From Lasiodiplodia sp. COLG20 (Eukaryota; Ascomycota; Dothideomycetes; Botryosphaeriales; Botryosphaeriaceae): a stretch of 64,000 bases of DNA. A model generated the notes under the pieces. That model saw only the letters and a program-made list of their open reading frames with translations. It was not told the DNA's origin and made no database searches. Where the stretch lies: the NCBI GenBank assembly GCA_009801085.1, contig VNWV01000005.1:558001-622000 (forward strand), written 5' to 3'. This document shows, one piece after another, positions 44,750-54,488 of the stretch. Made by a program: the position numbers and the translations under genes. Position 1 is the first letter of the stretch. The number at the start of each line of letters is the position of its first letter.

Positions 44750-47283
44750 CTAATCGTCATCCTGGTTAACACGTCTGTAACTGCCGCTCTGGCTGTCGCC
44801 CTCGCCGTTACCCTTGGAGCGCTTGACCAAGTTAGAGATCCAGCCTCCAACGCCTTCGGACCGCTCGTCCGATTCGGGCTTCGAGTACTTGGGCTTGCCG
44901 CCCTCGACCGGTACCGACGGCGGGTTGATATCGAGGCCAGGAATGGCATTATCCGCGCCAACTCCGCGGCGGATATCCAGCGATGGCACTGGCGAGCCGT
45001 GGCCGCTGAAAAGCGATTCTGCCTCTGCGAGCGTGGCGGGCGTGGGCATCTGCGACGTGGCATCGCCGAAAATACTGTTCATATCCTCTAGACGAACATT
45101 GGCGGTCTCGGGGTAGATGAACCAAACTGTGGACTGTTAGATGCGGACTTTCGACAACAGGGCAGCCAAACTTACCAACAACGAAACTGACAGCGCAGAA
45201 GAAGGCATGCAGAAGATACAAGCGCCATTGAATCGCCTCCTGGAGGATCGGCGTCATCTCACCAACCAGCCAGTTGAAAGCCCAGTTGGTAGCAGTGCTG
45301 AGAGACGCACCCTTGGCACGGATGCTGAGCGGCAGGATTTCGGGCGGGTAGAGCCAGGGGATAGGGCCCCAAGACGCTCCGAAGGCACCGTTGTAAATCA
45401 TGACGAAGATGACGACCAGGCGTGGCGTCCAATCCGGAATATCGAGGTAGATAAAGTACGAGATGGCCGATAGGGAAACAATCATGAGGAAAGCGCCACC
45501 GAGCAGGATGGGACGGCGGCCCCAGCTGTCGACCAGGTACCACGGGGGGATCGTGCAGGCAAGATAGCTCAGACCGTTGATACCGGTCATGAGAATGGCC
45601 GAGCGGCCAACCCAGCCGGCTTGTTCGAACACCAGCGGCGCGTAGTAGGAAATGACGTTGATGCCGTTGAGCTGCGCGAGAGCCTGCGCGGACATGGCGA
45701 TGAAGACACGCTTGTTGTATCTCTTGAACATGTCGCTGTAGGAACGCTCGCCCTCCTGACGCTGAAGCAGGACGTTCATCTTGATCTCGCGGTACTCGTC
45801 GCGCGCCTTGGGGTTGTGGATATCGCCCTTGCCGTAGAGGTTGGCGATAACCACAATTCCCTCCTCGTCGTGGTCATGGTCGAGAAGCCATCTATCGAAG
45901 ATCAGCATGAATCATGAAAGTTGCACCTTTATCAAGAATTACCTCGGAGATTCGCAGATCACCAAGCTACCCAACGCAAGCAAGCTGCCCATGACGCACT
46001 GCATGAGCAAGGGAATTCGCCAAGCCCAGTTGTTCGTGATGTAGCTGCAGAAGTAGTCGACCCAGACACTCGCGGCGTAACCGCAAATGTTTCCGGTAAA
46101 CTCGACGCAAGCCAGCTTGCCGCGGTTGTGGGGCGGGGAGATCTCAGACTGATAGACGGGCACGATGGTGGACAGAGCACCAACACCCAGACCAGCAATG
46201 ATCCTACCAACCATCATCATGGTCAAGTCATTGGCGCACGTCTGAAAAGCACCTCCCACCACGAATATCAGAGATCCGTATAGGATTGTGCGCCGACGCC
46301 CGATCGCGTCTCCTATCCGTCCGACGGCTATCGAGGAGATGAAAGCGCCGACCTCGAGAATGGCCACCATCGTGCCGATCTGGGCACGCGTAGGCTGGTT
46401 GAACTGGTCTTTGAAATACGAACCCCTGCAGGAAGCATCTGGCGTCAGTCGCGTTCGCAGGAGGCCGGGGGAAGCTGCGGGACATACGTGATGATACCCG
46501 ACATAACGCCCTGGTCGTAACCAAACAGAAAGACTCCTAATGACACAAATACACTTGTGAAGTAGCTGTTTATCCATCGTCAGTAGCGTTCCCAGCGATA
46601 CAGTCGATGGGATCTGTCCCTAAGGATACGTACATCAACTTCTTCCCGTGCAACCCGTGCATACGGGACGGCCCATCATTAGGGGCCATGATGGCGGCGA
46701 GCAACCTGAAGCGGCGTCAGCACTGCGGTCGGCGTGGTGGCCGGCCAGGACGGCGATGCATCGTCGCACGTACCGTTCTCCGCGGGAAGCAAGCGGGCGG
46801 TGGATGTTGGGGATCTCTATGTCCTCCTTTCGAATGCGAGCGGGCTTTTCGCTGTCGTCGGCGTAGTGAACGTGGCGAGGGTGCCGGCGGTGCGGGACGG
46901 AAGAGGGTCCAAATTCCTGCGATTGGCGAAGCCGTGCCTGCAAGGGATCCTCCTCGCCGCCGAGCTGGTCGACGAGATCGCCTGTATCGCTCCACAGAGA
47001 GTCGAGGTCCGAGTGGTCGGAGTCGCTGTTGGAATGGCGGCGGCCACGCTTTTCGTCGGTGGAGGAACGTGACGACGAAAGCGTGTGGAGGGGGATGTTG
47101 GCGGGTCGGCGACTTGAGGAGGAAATCTTGACGAGGTTGGGCTGGGTTGGAGCAGCCCTCTCCACGATATCGGGTGTAGCAGGTCTAGGAGCGAGAAGGC
47201 CCGCTGACGTCTCGGGCACAGGGTCCGCAGGCGGCTGTTAGTCTGTACGGTGGAGCCAAGCAGGGCCAGTGGATCACGGGCAT
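44750..47283 (-). CDS. MFS sugar transporter (hexose-transporter-like) with long N-terminal extension
   Basis: Supported exons: 47234-46774, 46705-46634, 46565-46488, 46425-45943, 45891-45176 and 45126-44750; all phases close. The 12-helix sugar-porter core is clear: 'VSLGVFLFGYDQGVMSGIIT', 'GRIGDAIGRRRTILYGS', 'PVYQSEISPPHNRGKLA', 'ESPRWLL', 'QLNGINVISYYAPLVFEQAG', 'DSWGRRPILLGG' and the helix-12 end 'FIYPET'. About 150 cytosolic residues precede helix 1, Ser/Arg-rich, then 'GDLVDQLGGEEDPLQARLR' and 'SRGERLLAAIMA', the last created by splicing. No ATG exists in the first supported exon; the start is probably ATG at 47283-47281 with a 43-nt intron to 47235, giving 730 aa, but this is tentative. 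The substrate is likely a hexose, unproven. The C-tail is Ser/acidic. Confidence 0.86.
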
Positions 47284-48536
47284 TGAAGAAAAACGAGCGA
47301 GTGCGTGGTCGGGTGCTGTACGAGTAGTGTGCTAGGCTGGCAAAGCAAGTTGGTCAACTGGAAAGAGCCGGAGCAGCTGCGAGCTGGGAGTGCAAGACCA
47401 GGGCATGTCTCCGACTGCGAATAGCGGCGCACGCCGGCGAGCTGGGGGCCTGCGGCGATCTCTATCAACGGCTAGAGCAGCATCATCGTACAGCGACAGA
47501 CCGCCAAAGCGTGGACAGACTTGATTTGCCTGCCTGCGGTGGATCGCTTGCGCGACCTAAAATTTTCCACTCCAGGCCCTTTCTCTGCGCGCTGGCTACG
47601 GCGCGATTGGGCTGGGTGCGTTGCTACGTCGCTGAATGCAGCGCCCTAAAGTGGGAACCTCTCTCCACGCCGCCGTCCGCAGCCGCGGCGCAACCGTTTG
47701 GCTGCAGCGCGGCGCCCTCGTCAAGGGTCCTCCGATCGAACGTCACCAGGCACCGGATCCTCGTAGCTCACGGGTCATGTGGACCTGGAGAAGGCGCGCT
47801 CGTGAGCATTTCCCCAGGTCATCGCTAGCGGACTGTGGGGGAAGGACGACACCAAAAACTGGGCGCCTGATTAGTCAAGGCGGCTCAGCTGCCGGCGGGC
47901 AGCGAACCGCCAGCCGTCTCTCTGACCGGGCCTGTCGTGGCGAAAGTGGTGGAGCGGAATGGATCCCAGGGAGGCGCGCTTGCCCTCGCTGGCCCACTTC
48001 GGCCTTCGTTCCTATACCGCCTTTTGTGATTCTCTGCTTCGAAAACTGCCCACGGCGCGTCCGCCTGTGGCCATGAGCCGGCAAAACTCCTCCATCCGGC
48101 CGCTGTGAAGGATCTCTGCCTCATCATGCGCCGCCAATCGCCTCCACCCCACCGAGTAGTACCGCCCATCGCATCTGCGCCTTTCATGCGCCCAGCCGAC
48201 ATTGTGCCTCCGTGTGTTTTGAAGTGATTGCGCCGGCGCAGCCTCATGCCAGTGCCTGCGTCAGGCGCTGCCGGTACCAAACTTCGCCCAGCCACTCAAA
48301 ATGTCCGCTCGGTATAGAGTCTCCCGGCGCCGTCGATCGCTCCCTTTTCACATGCTCGAAACGGGCCTCGCAGCCTCCGTCTGCAAACAGCATGCAGGGT
48401 TCGAGGTGGCGCCCGACTCATGCAATCTGATATGAGCTCTGCAGCAACTTGGGTACATATAACCTAATTGTAATTCCTTCTCCAACACCTGCCACTCCAA
48501 CGAAAAGTTGGGTTCAGATGATTTCCTCCGATTTCA
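47284..48536. other. Intergenic, upstream of sugar transporter
   Basis: About 1.25 kb, GC-rich, with chance open frames on both strands. No domain or repeat is recognised; it probably contains the sugar-transporter promoter. Confidence 0.45.
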
Positions 48537-48636
48537 TCTTCCGTGGCGCAATTGGCTAGCGCGTCTGACTGTTAAAGATATCACTTGTGATATCATTGCA
48601 ATCAGGAGGTTGACAGTTCAAGCCTGTCCGGGAGAG
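48537..48636 (+). tRNA. tRNA-Asn (anticodon GTT) with 26-nt intron
   Basis: A full cloverleaf folds by eye. The acceptor stem is TCTTCCG with CGGGAGA, and the D-stem is GCGC/GCGC. The anticodon stem is TCTGA/TCAGG with loop CTGTTAA (anticodon GTT at 48571-48573). The T-stem is GACAG/CTGTC with loop TTCAAGC, and the discriminator is G at 48636. A 26-nt intron (48575-48600) sits at the canonical position, one nucleotide 3' of the anticodon. It contains the perfect inverted repeat GATATCAC-TT-GTGATATC. A T-run at 48649-48660 is a Pol III terminator. Confidence 0.92.
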
Positions 48637-49573
48637 TTCTCTTTTTGCCTTTTTTTTTTTGTCCCCCCTGCCTCGGCATGACTTTGATCATCGTCACACA
48701 CCTTTTTTCCTTTTGGACGCAGAATATCCCAGCCACCATGCATCGGCGGTGTACCGGTTAGGAGCAGGGTGCGCGTCTCGCTCACATCAGCCACCGGCGT
48801 ATCTCGCGTGGGACGGATCTGCTCAGCTGGTACCCTTAGGGGCTGAGACAGGAAATAAAATAAGAAGGCGTGGTCGATACCTTGCCGGTAGGGTGCATTC
48901 ATGAGCGCAGATGACTGGCCTCGCCGCAGCCGCGCGTCTGCGCCGAGCCGTGATGAGGACTCGCTCTCTGCTGGTGAAAGTGCCCCAAAGCGTCGCGGCG
49001 GGCAGCCTATCACGTAGGGGATGATGCGACTCTCCGCTGAGCACCGGCCACCAGCTGCACGGTCCGCATCGCATCACTGTTATCACTGTCATTGTTGCAG
49101 CTAGCACCGCAGCCCAAACGTGCGAAAAGGAGATGCGGAGTGTTGGATATACTGGGCGAATGAGCGGCGCAAATATAAGCACGCGGGAGCCCACGTGGGG
49201 AAAATCCCCGCCCAGCTCCTGGAGTGGGAACAAAGGCACGGAGAGGATGTGAAAGAATTGCGAAGTAGAATCTACCTCATATTCGTCTGGTCTATATGAT
49301 GTCCCTCTACAGTAAGAAGCACAAGAAGTAGGAAAGTGTGCAGCCGAACGCTGCCAGCTAAAACGTGTAGTATCGTCCAAAGTCTGACCAAGACAGATGC
49401 ATCGTTTCGTGCTCATTCGAAGCCCGTCATGACTGGCCGCCTGCCACGGTCTTCCGGCCAAAACAACATGATATGTGCTTTTTTCCCATTGCCCATACAA
49501 TTCTCTTGGTATCGCAAATACCCACAGACAGACCGAGATGACCGAGATGAGCCCCAAAAACGCCTGTACCCGT
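48637..49573. other. Intergenic: tRNA-Asn terminator and YHM2 3' flank
   Basis: About 0.94 kb. It starts with the Pol III T-run and ends at the YHM2 stop. Nothing else is recognised. Confidence 0.45.
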
Positions 49574-50725
49574 CTAGTGCTTCGCCGTGACCTGGTCGCC
49601 AGTGAGCTTCTCGACGGCTTCCTTAGCACTGTTGGAGAAGAGGTTAGCATGTGTTGCCACTGTGGAGAAAGGTGTGGAGAGAGAACTGGGGAGAGTGGGA
49701 TCACTTACACGTCACCCAAAGCAACCATGCAAACCGTCTGCCAAACGCCCAAACCAATCCTGGGAGTAACGCCCCTGTACAAACCCTTGATTCCGTTCTT
49801 CTGGTAGATGTACTTCGCCGCGCTGGCGACGTTCATCTTCTTCGGCCGGTTGGGGTCCTCGACCTTGCTCTGCAACTCAACGCGAATGACCTCGATGGGC
49901 TGGTTCCAGGCCGAGAGACCACCACCGAGAGTGGAGGCGATGATCTTCTCAACGACGCTGAGCTTCTCGCCGCCTTCCTTGCCGGTGACCCTGCGGATTC
50001 CGGTTTCCGCAACTCGGGACAGGCCGAAGCGAGAACCCCAGTTGGTGACCTGGCGGACGGCGACGGCGTTGACGCCCTTGTTGATGCCGCGGATACCCTC
50101 CTTGCGCCATATCTCCATGAAAGTCTCCATCGTGCCCGGCGGCTTTGCGCCAGAGGCAGCGACCTTGTGCTTTGTGATCTCGACCGTCTTCATGCAGGTG
50201 CAGAAACCCATGGTGGCGTAGGCCTGGGCGAGACCGCCGACCATACCGCCAGTGATGCCACCGACGAAGGGGGAGGCGCCGAAGGAACGTGCGTGGTACT
50301 CAGCCTCGGAGGCGACGAAAAGGAGCACAGCTCCCTTCGTGGAGGCTTCAATCCAGGCCCAGGGGATCAGGCCTTGGTAAACTGCGGGGAAATAGCGTCA
50401 ATACGGCCCTGCTCTATGCGCGTGTGTGACAACTTACAGCCAAGGACTCCACCACGAGCCCAGATCTTGCGGATGGCGCCACCGAAGCCTTCGCTGCGGT
50501 TAGCAGCCATGGTGGTCTTGACGACCTCCAAAGGCTGTACAGTGGTGCGTTAGCAACTGTTGGGTTTCACAATGGCGCAGTCTGGGAGCGACTTACCTGG
50601 CCCAGCGTCGACACTTCGAACATGTTCAGACCCGAGCCAAGCAGCAAGTTGCTGAACTTGATCGGCTTCTTTTCGAGCTTCGGGGGCGCCTCGACGCCTG
50701 CCATGGTGGCTGCGGGAGTGGACAT
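49574..50725 (-). CDS. YHM2: Mitochondrial citrate/2-oxoglutarate carrier Yhm2
   Basis: Four exons, 50725-50597, 50534-50438, 50381-49709 and 49628-49574, give 317 aa, matching the yeast Yhm2 length (314). The start MSTPAATMAGVE leads into 'PIKFSNLLLGSGLNMFEVSTL'. The three carrier repeats show PLEVVK, TVEITK and PIEVIR as the signature positions; the second deviates from the Pro consensus as in Yhm2. 'YATMGFCTCMKTVEITKHK', 'GVNAVAVRQVTNWGSRFGLS' and 'GLYRGVTPRIGLGVWQT' are Yhm2-diagnostic. The last short exon encodes the conserved tail ending TAKH. Role: exchanges mitochondrial citrate for cytosolic oxoglutarate across the inner membrane, supporting NADPH supply and acetyl-CoA export; yeast Yhm2 is also associated with mtDNA nucleoids. 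It is followed upstream, in the same orientation, by citrate synthase. Confidence 0.95.
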
Positions 50726-51973
50726 GATCTAGGTGCTTCGCGGTGGGGAGGGGGCCTGACCAAGGCAGAAGGGTGCTTCGTCGCAAAAGTAGTTTGATAT
50801 GCAGAGCAAAGGGAGGAAGGAGAAGAGGGTTTGAGTGGGCGGCGAGGAATGTATATGGGGGGCGGCGCACAGCTGGGCGCGCAGCGGGATGTCAGTCCGT
50901 GCTTGAGTAGCTTGCTAGTGGCCGAGAGCTGGGTGCACCCGCGGCGTCGGAGCGCTCCTGGATACTTTTCCGTTACGGGACAACAGTTGGGAAGAAAACC
51001 GGGACCGTGCAACGTGCTGATGCTGCGCGCTCTCACACGCTGCTGCTGTTGACAAGTTGCTTTCTTGGGGAGTCGGGGACTAACGGGACGCGCTGCGCAT
51101 AGCCGCGGTTGCAGCTGCCCCCGTTCGCCCTGCCTGTGACAGGCGCCCTAGGTCGTCGCTCGCATCAGGCACATGCTGAGTGAGCTGAGACGGCATGGAA
51201 TCCATTGCCGGTCGTATTGCTGAGCGCCGAAATCAATAATGAATACCGCACGGCGGAAGTCCGACCAGCGCGTCATCGGAGCTCGAGCGGCCCTGTTGTT
51301 GAGGCAGCGCAATGTCCGACGCCGACCCTGCGCACCCACACTCGGCTCCCCAGCGATCCTCAGCAAACTGGCTGCGGTTCAACAACCGCGCCCCGTGCAG
51401 CCCCCCATCAGCCCCAACGTGCCGCCCCCCGGCCCTCACCGCTAGCCTATCTCTAGTTTTGCCGGCGCCTTCCCCCTCCCGCCGCCTCCTCCGCCGCCGA
51501 CGGTGCCTGTAAGCTTGCCATTTCCGTTGCGCTGCGCATCCGATCTTATGTGAGGCTCAAGGTTTATTTTCGTTGACAAGACCAGGTGGCAGGGTCTGCA
51601 GGGCGAACCCAGGGAGCCCTGCGAGCTGCTAGCGCCCGGCCCACACCGCGTCATCGTCGCGAACTCCTCATTTGCAAAAATTGCTTCAGAGCACTCTCAG
51701 GTCCCGTTTCAGGCCCAATGGACACGGGGCCCGCCGCGCGTGAATCGCAACACAGTTGTCGTTTTGTCATGGGCGCATTGGGCCGTAGATACTCCATTCA
51801 CCGTCACTGCGAGGCCGTGTGGCAGGATATCTGTTGTTACATTTCGTACATTTCAAATACTACGCATTGGGTAGACAATGCTTAGCGCCCACTCCAAACC
51901 CGTGAACCAGTCCGTTATCCTAGTTAGGTACAATTTTCCCACCCATCTATGCTCTAAATCCCCCGAAAAGCGT
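50726..51973. promoter_or_regulatory. YHM2 upstream region / citrate synthase 3' flank
   Basis: A 1.25-kb spacer between two co-oriented genes. It is GC-rich near YHM2, with CT-rich tracts around 51440-51500. No additional gene is supported. Confidence 0.45.
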
Positions 51974-52088
51974 TTACAGAGAAGCGCCAACCAGCTTGGC
52001 GTAAGCCTCGGTGCTGAAGGACTTGGGGCGCTCGATGGGCATGCCGACGGCGCGGTCGATGATGAGCTGGGGAAGGACACCGAGAGCG

Positions 52089-52119
<31 letters not shown>

Positions 52120-53658
52120 TCTGCTCGGTGAGGCCGTAGTACTGGAGGAGGACACCGGAGTGGGCGTCGACGTTGGGGTAGGGGTTCTTGGTCTTGCCGT
52201 GCTCGGTGAGGACACCAGGGGCGATCTTGTAGACCTGAGAGACGAGCTTGAACATGGGGTCGTCGGGCAGGTGCTTCTGGGCGAACTCGCGCTGAGAGAC
52301 GTAGCGGGGGTCGGTCTTGCGGAGGACGGCGTGGCCGTAGCCGGGAACGACCTGGCCGGACTTGAGAGTGGACCACAGGTAGTCCTTGATGGACTCGTCG
52401 CTGAGGTCGTTGCCGACGGCGCTCTTCATCTTGGTGAGCCAGTTGAGCACCTCCTGGTTGGCCAGACCGTGGAGAGGGCCAGCAAGACCGTTGAGACCGG
52501 CGGCCAGGGACAGGTAGGGAGAGCTAAGGGCGGAGCCAACAAGGTGGGTGGTGTGGGCGCTGACGTTGCCACCCTCGTGGTCGGAGTGGATGGTCAGGTA
52601 CAGCCTCATGAGCTCAACGAAGTCCTTGTTCTCAGCGAAGCCGAGCTGGTTGGCCAGGTTGTAGGAGTAGTCCTTGTCCTTCTGGACGGGAGCGACCTTG
52701 CCATCCTTGAAGACGTTGCGGTAGATGCGAGCGGCAATGGTGGGCAGCTTGGCAATGAGGTCCATGGAGTCCTCGAACGTGTGCTCCCAGTACTGGGCCT
52801 TGGGGATGCCGCGGGCGTAGGCCTTGGCGAAGGCAGACTGGTGCTCAAGAGCAGTGACGGCAAGAGAGAACTGAGCCATGGGGTGGAGGTCGTTGGGGCA
52901 GCGGTCAATGAGCTCCTCGACGAACTTGGGGATGTCGGAGCGGGCAGCCCACTCGGCAGAGAGGTCGCGGACCTGCTGCTCAGAGGGGACCTCGCCGGTC
53001 AGCAGAAGCCAGAAGAGACCTGTTCCCGTCAGCGCTTGTTTGTCCCCGTCCTGTCAAGCTCAACACATACCCTCGGGAAGAGGCTCCTCGCCGCCGGGAG
53101 CCTTGGGAAGGAGCTGCTGGCACTCGGGGATCTGGATATGGTGAGCCATTGATGACGCAAGTGGTACGTCGGAGAACTTACGGTCTTGCCGCGGAAGCGG
53201 ATACCCTCCTCAGAGTCAAGGACGGAGCCCTTGACGAAGCTGTCAGCATTGGGTGCTATCAAAGCGAGAGCTCGGTGTACTAACCTCCCAGACGAGGGCC
53301 TTGATGCCACGGGCACCACCATAGACCTGGTCGAGGGTGACCTCGCCGAGGACCTTGCTGCCATACTCCCTGGTGTTGAGGTTAGCTAATGGCGGCCTGC
53401 TGCGGTGGCGGGATGGGATGCGCGCACTTCTTGAGCTTCTTGATCTTCTCCTGCTCCTGGGGGACCTTGGCGGCGAAGGTCTCCTTCAAGGACTGCAACA
53501 AGGCGTGTCAGCGCGAGGCGCGTTGAGCGGCGGCAGCAGTGGAAGCTTACGGAAGTCTTGCTAGAGTAGCAGCGCAGGCCGTTGAAGGCGACAGAGCGCG
53601 CGGGCGCCCTGGTAGAGGCGCGCAGAGCGGAGGAACCGAGGCGCAGAGCAGAAGCCAT
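51974..53658 (-). CDS. citA: Citrate synthase, mitochondrial (CitA type)
   Basis: Six exons, 53658-53551, 53492-53428, 53369-53285, 53229-53182, 53131-53071 and 53019-51974 (introns 50-58 nt), give 470 aa. Residues 1 to about 33 are a typical mitochondrial presequence, basic and Ser/Ala-rich, ending near 'NGLRCYSS'. The core is very close to Aspergillus CitA: '[16 protein letters not shown]', '[15 protein letters not shown]' and '[12 protein letters not shown]'. Catalytic residues are visible in [12 protein letters not shown] (His), [15 protein letters not shown] (His and CoA loop) and YPNVDAHSG (Asp). Reaction: acetyl-CoA plus oxaloacetate to citrate, the entry step of the TCA cycle. Methylcitrate synthase is an alternative homologue, but the N-terminus and overall match favour CitA. 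Dense introns at the 5' end are typical. The product is the substrate of the carrier encoded next door. Confidence 0.96.
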
Positions 53659-54488
53659 TGTACAAGACGGAGATGGGGCGGGGGAAGAGGAGAGGAATTG
53701 ATGGGGGAGTGGGTGGGATAAATAAATGGCGCGAAAGTTGGCGGGAAAGCTTTGAGGGCCAGCTGCCCGTTCTCCGGACCTCAGCGCGCCGATTGCGTCG
53801 GCCGTCCGGGTATCGCGTCTGTGCGCGCGGACCGCGTGCCTCGCTGCTGAGGTCTTGGCCCGAGCCTGCGCCGCGGCAGCGACTGTATATGGCAGCGGCC
53901 GCACATCCCTCGTCATCGCCATTACTACACCCGCAACACGCGCACTCGTCGCCTCGAGAAATAAGCACTGCTCCCGGCGCACGCTCAGCCCGTGGCACCC
54001 AGCTGGACGTGCTGCCTCCCGCCAGCGCCGCGACCCCCGTGACCGCCTTCCGCCTCTGGCTTGCCGGGCGCTGCGTTTCACGGCTTCCAAGCGCGAGTGC
54101 CAGATTGTCTCCTGAAGACGCAGTCACCACGCACCTCAGCTTCTACTCCGTATCCCAGCGCCGCCACCCGTAAGCTTTTGATCGTGTCAAGGAAGCGGCG
54201 AGCGCATCCGCTGTGGCCGTAGTCGCTGCGCCTCTCGCTCTCCACCTGCGTACCACCAAGTCTTCAGCTTGCGCCCTCGCAAAGCCCCATCTCACCCGCC
54301 GTCGCCTGGCTGCATCTGCTGCTTCCCGTCTGCTCTCTGCAGGTGTCGAGGTTGATTCAGTGACGTAGCGCCGCCGGCTCCGCTTCAGTACACTCAAGTA
54401 TCCCGCAACCCTTGCTATACAACACGCGCAACTCGCGCGCCCTCTGCTTGAGCTCGACCGTGGCGCCGTCGCGCCGGTAGAAGTAGTC
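53659..54488. promoter_or_regulatory. Divergent promoter, citrate synthase / NRD1-like
   Basis: An 830-bp GC-rich region between opposite starts; open frames here on both strands are compositional. No binding site is claimed. Confidence 0.45.

Noticed and set aside
48823..49704. 293-codon frame overlapping the YHM2 3' end
   Set aside because: It runs through the supported last YHM2 intron and exon in the wrong frame and has no recognisable features.
51878..53152. 424-codon open frame antisense to citrate synthase
   Set aside because: It covers exon and introns of a certain gene on the other strand. The long Val/Gly/Asp/Leu-rich translation is the usual shadow of strong codon bias.
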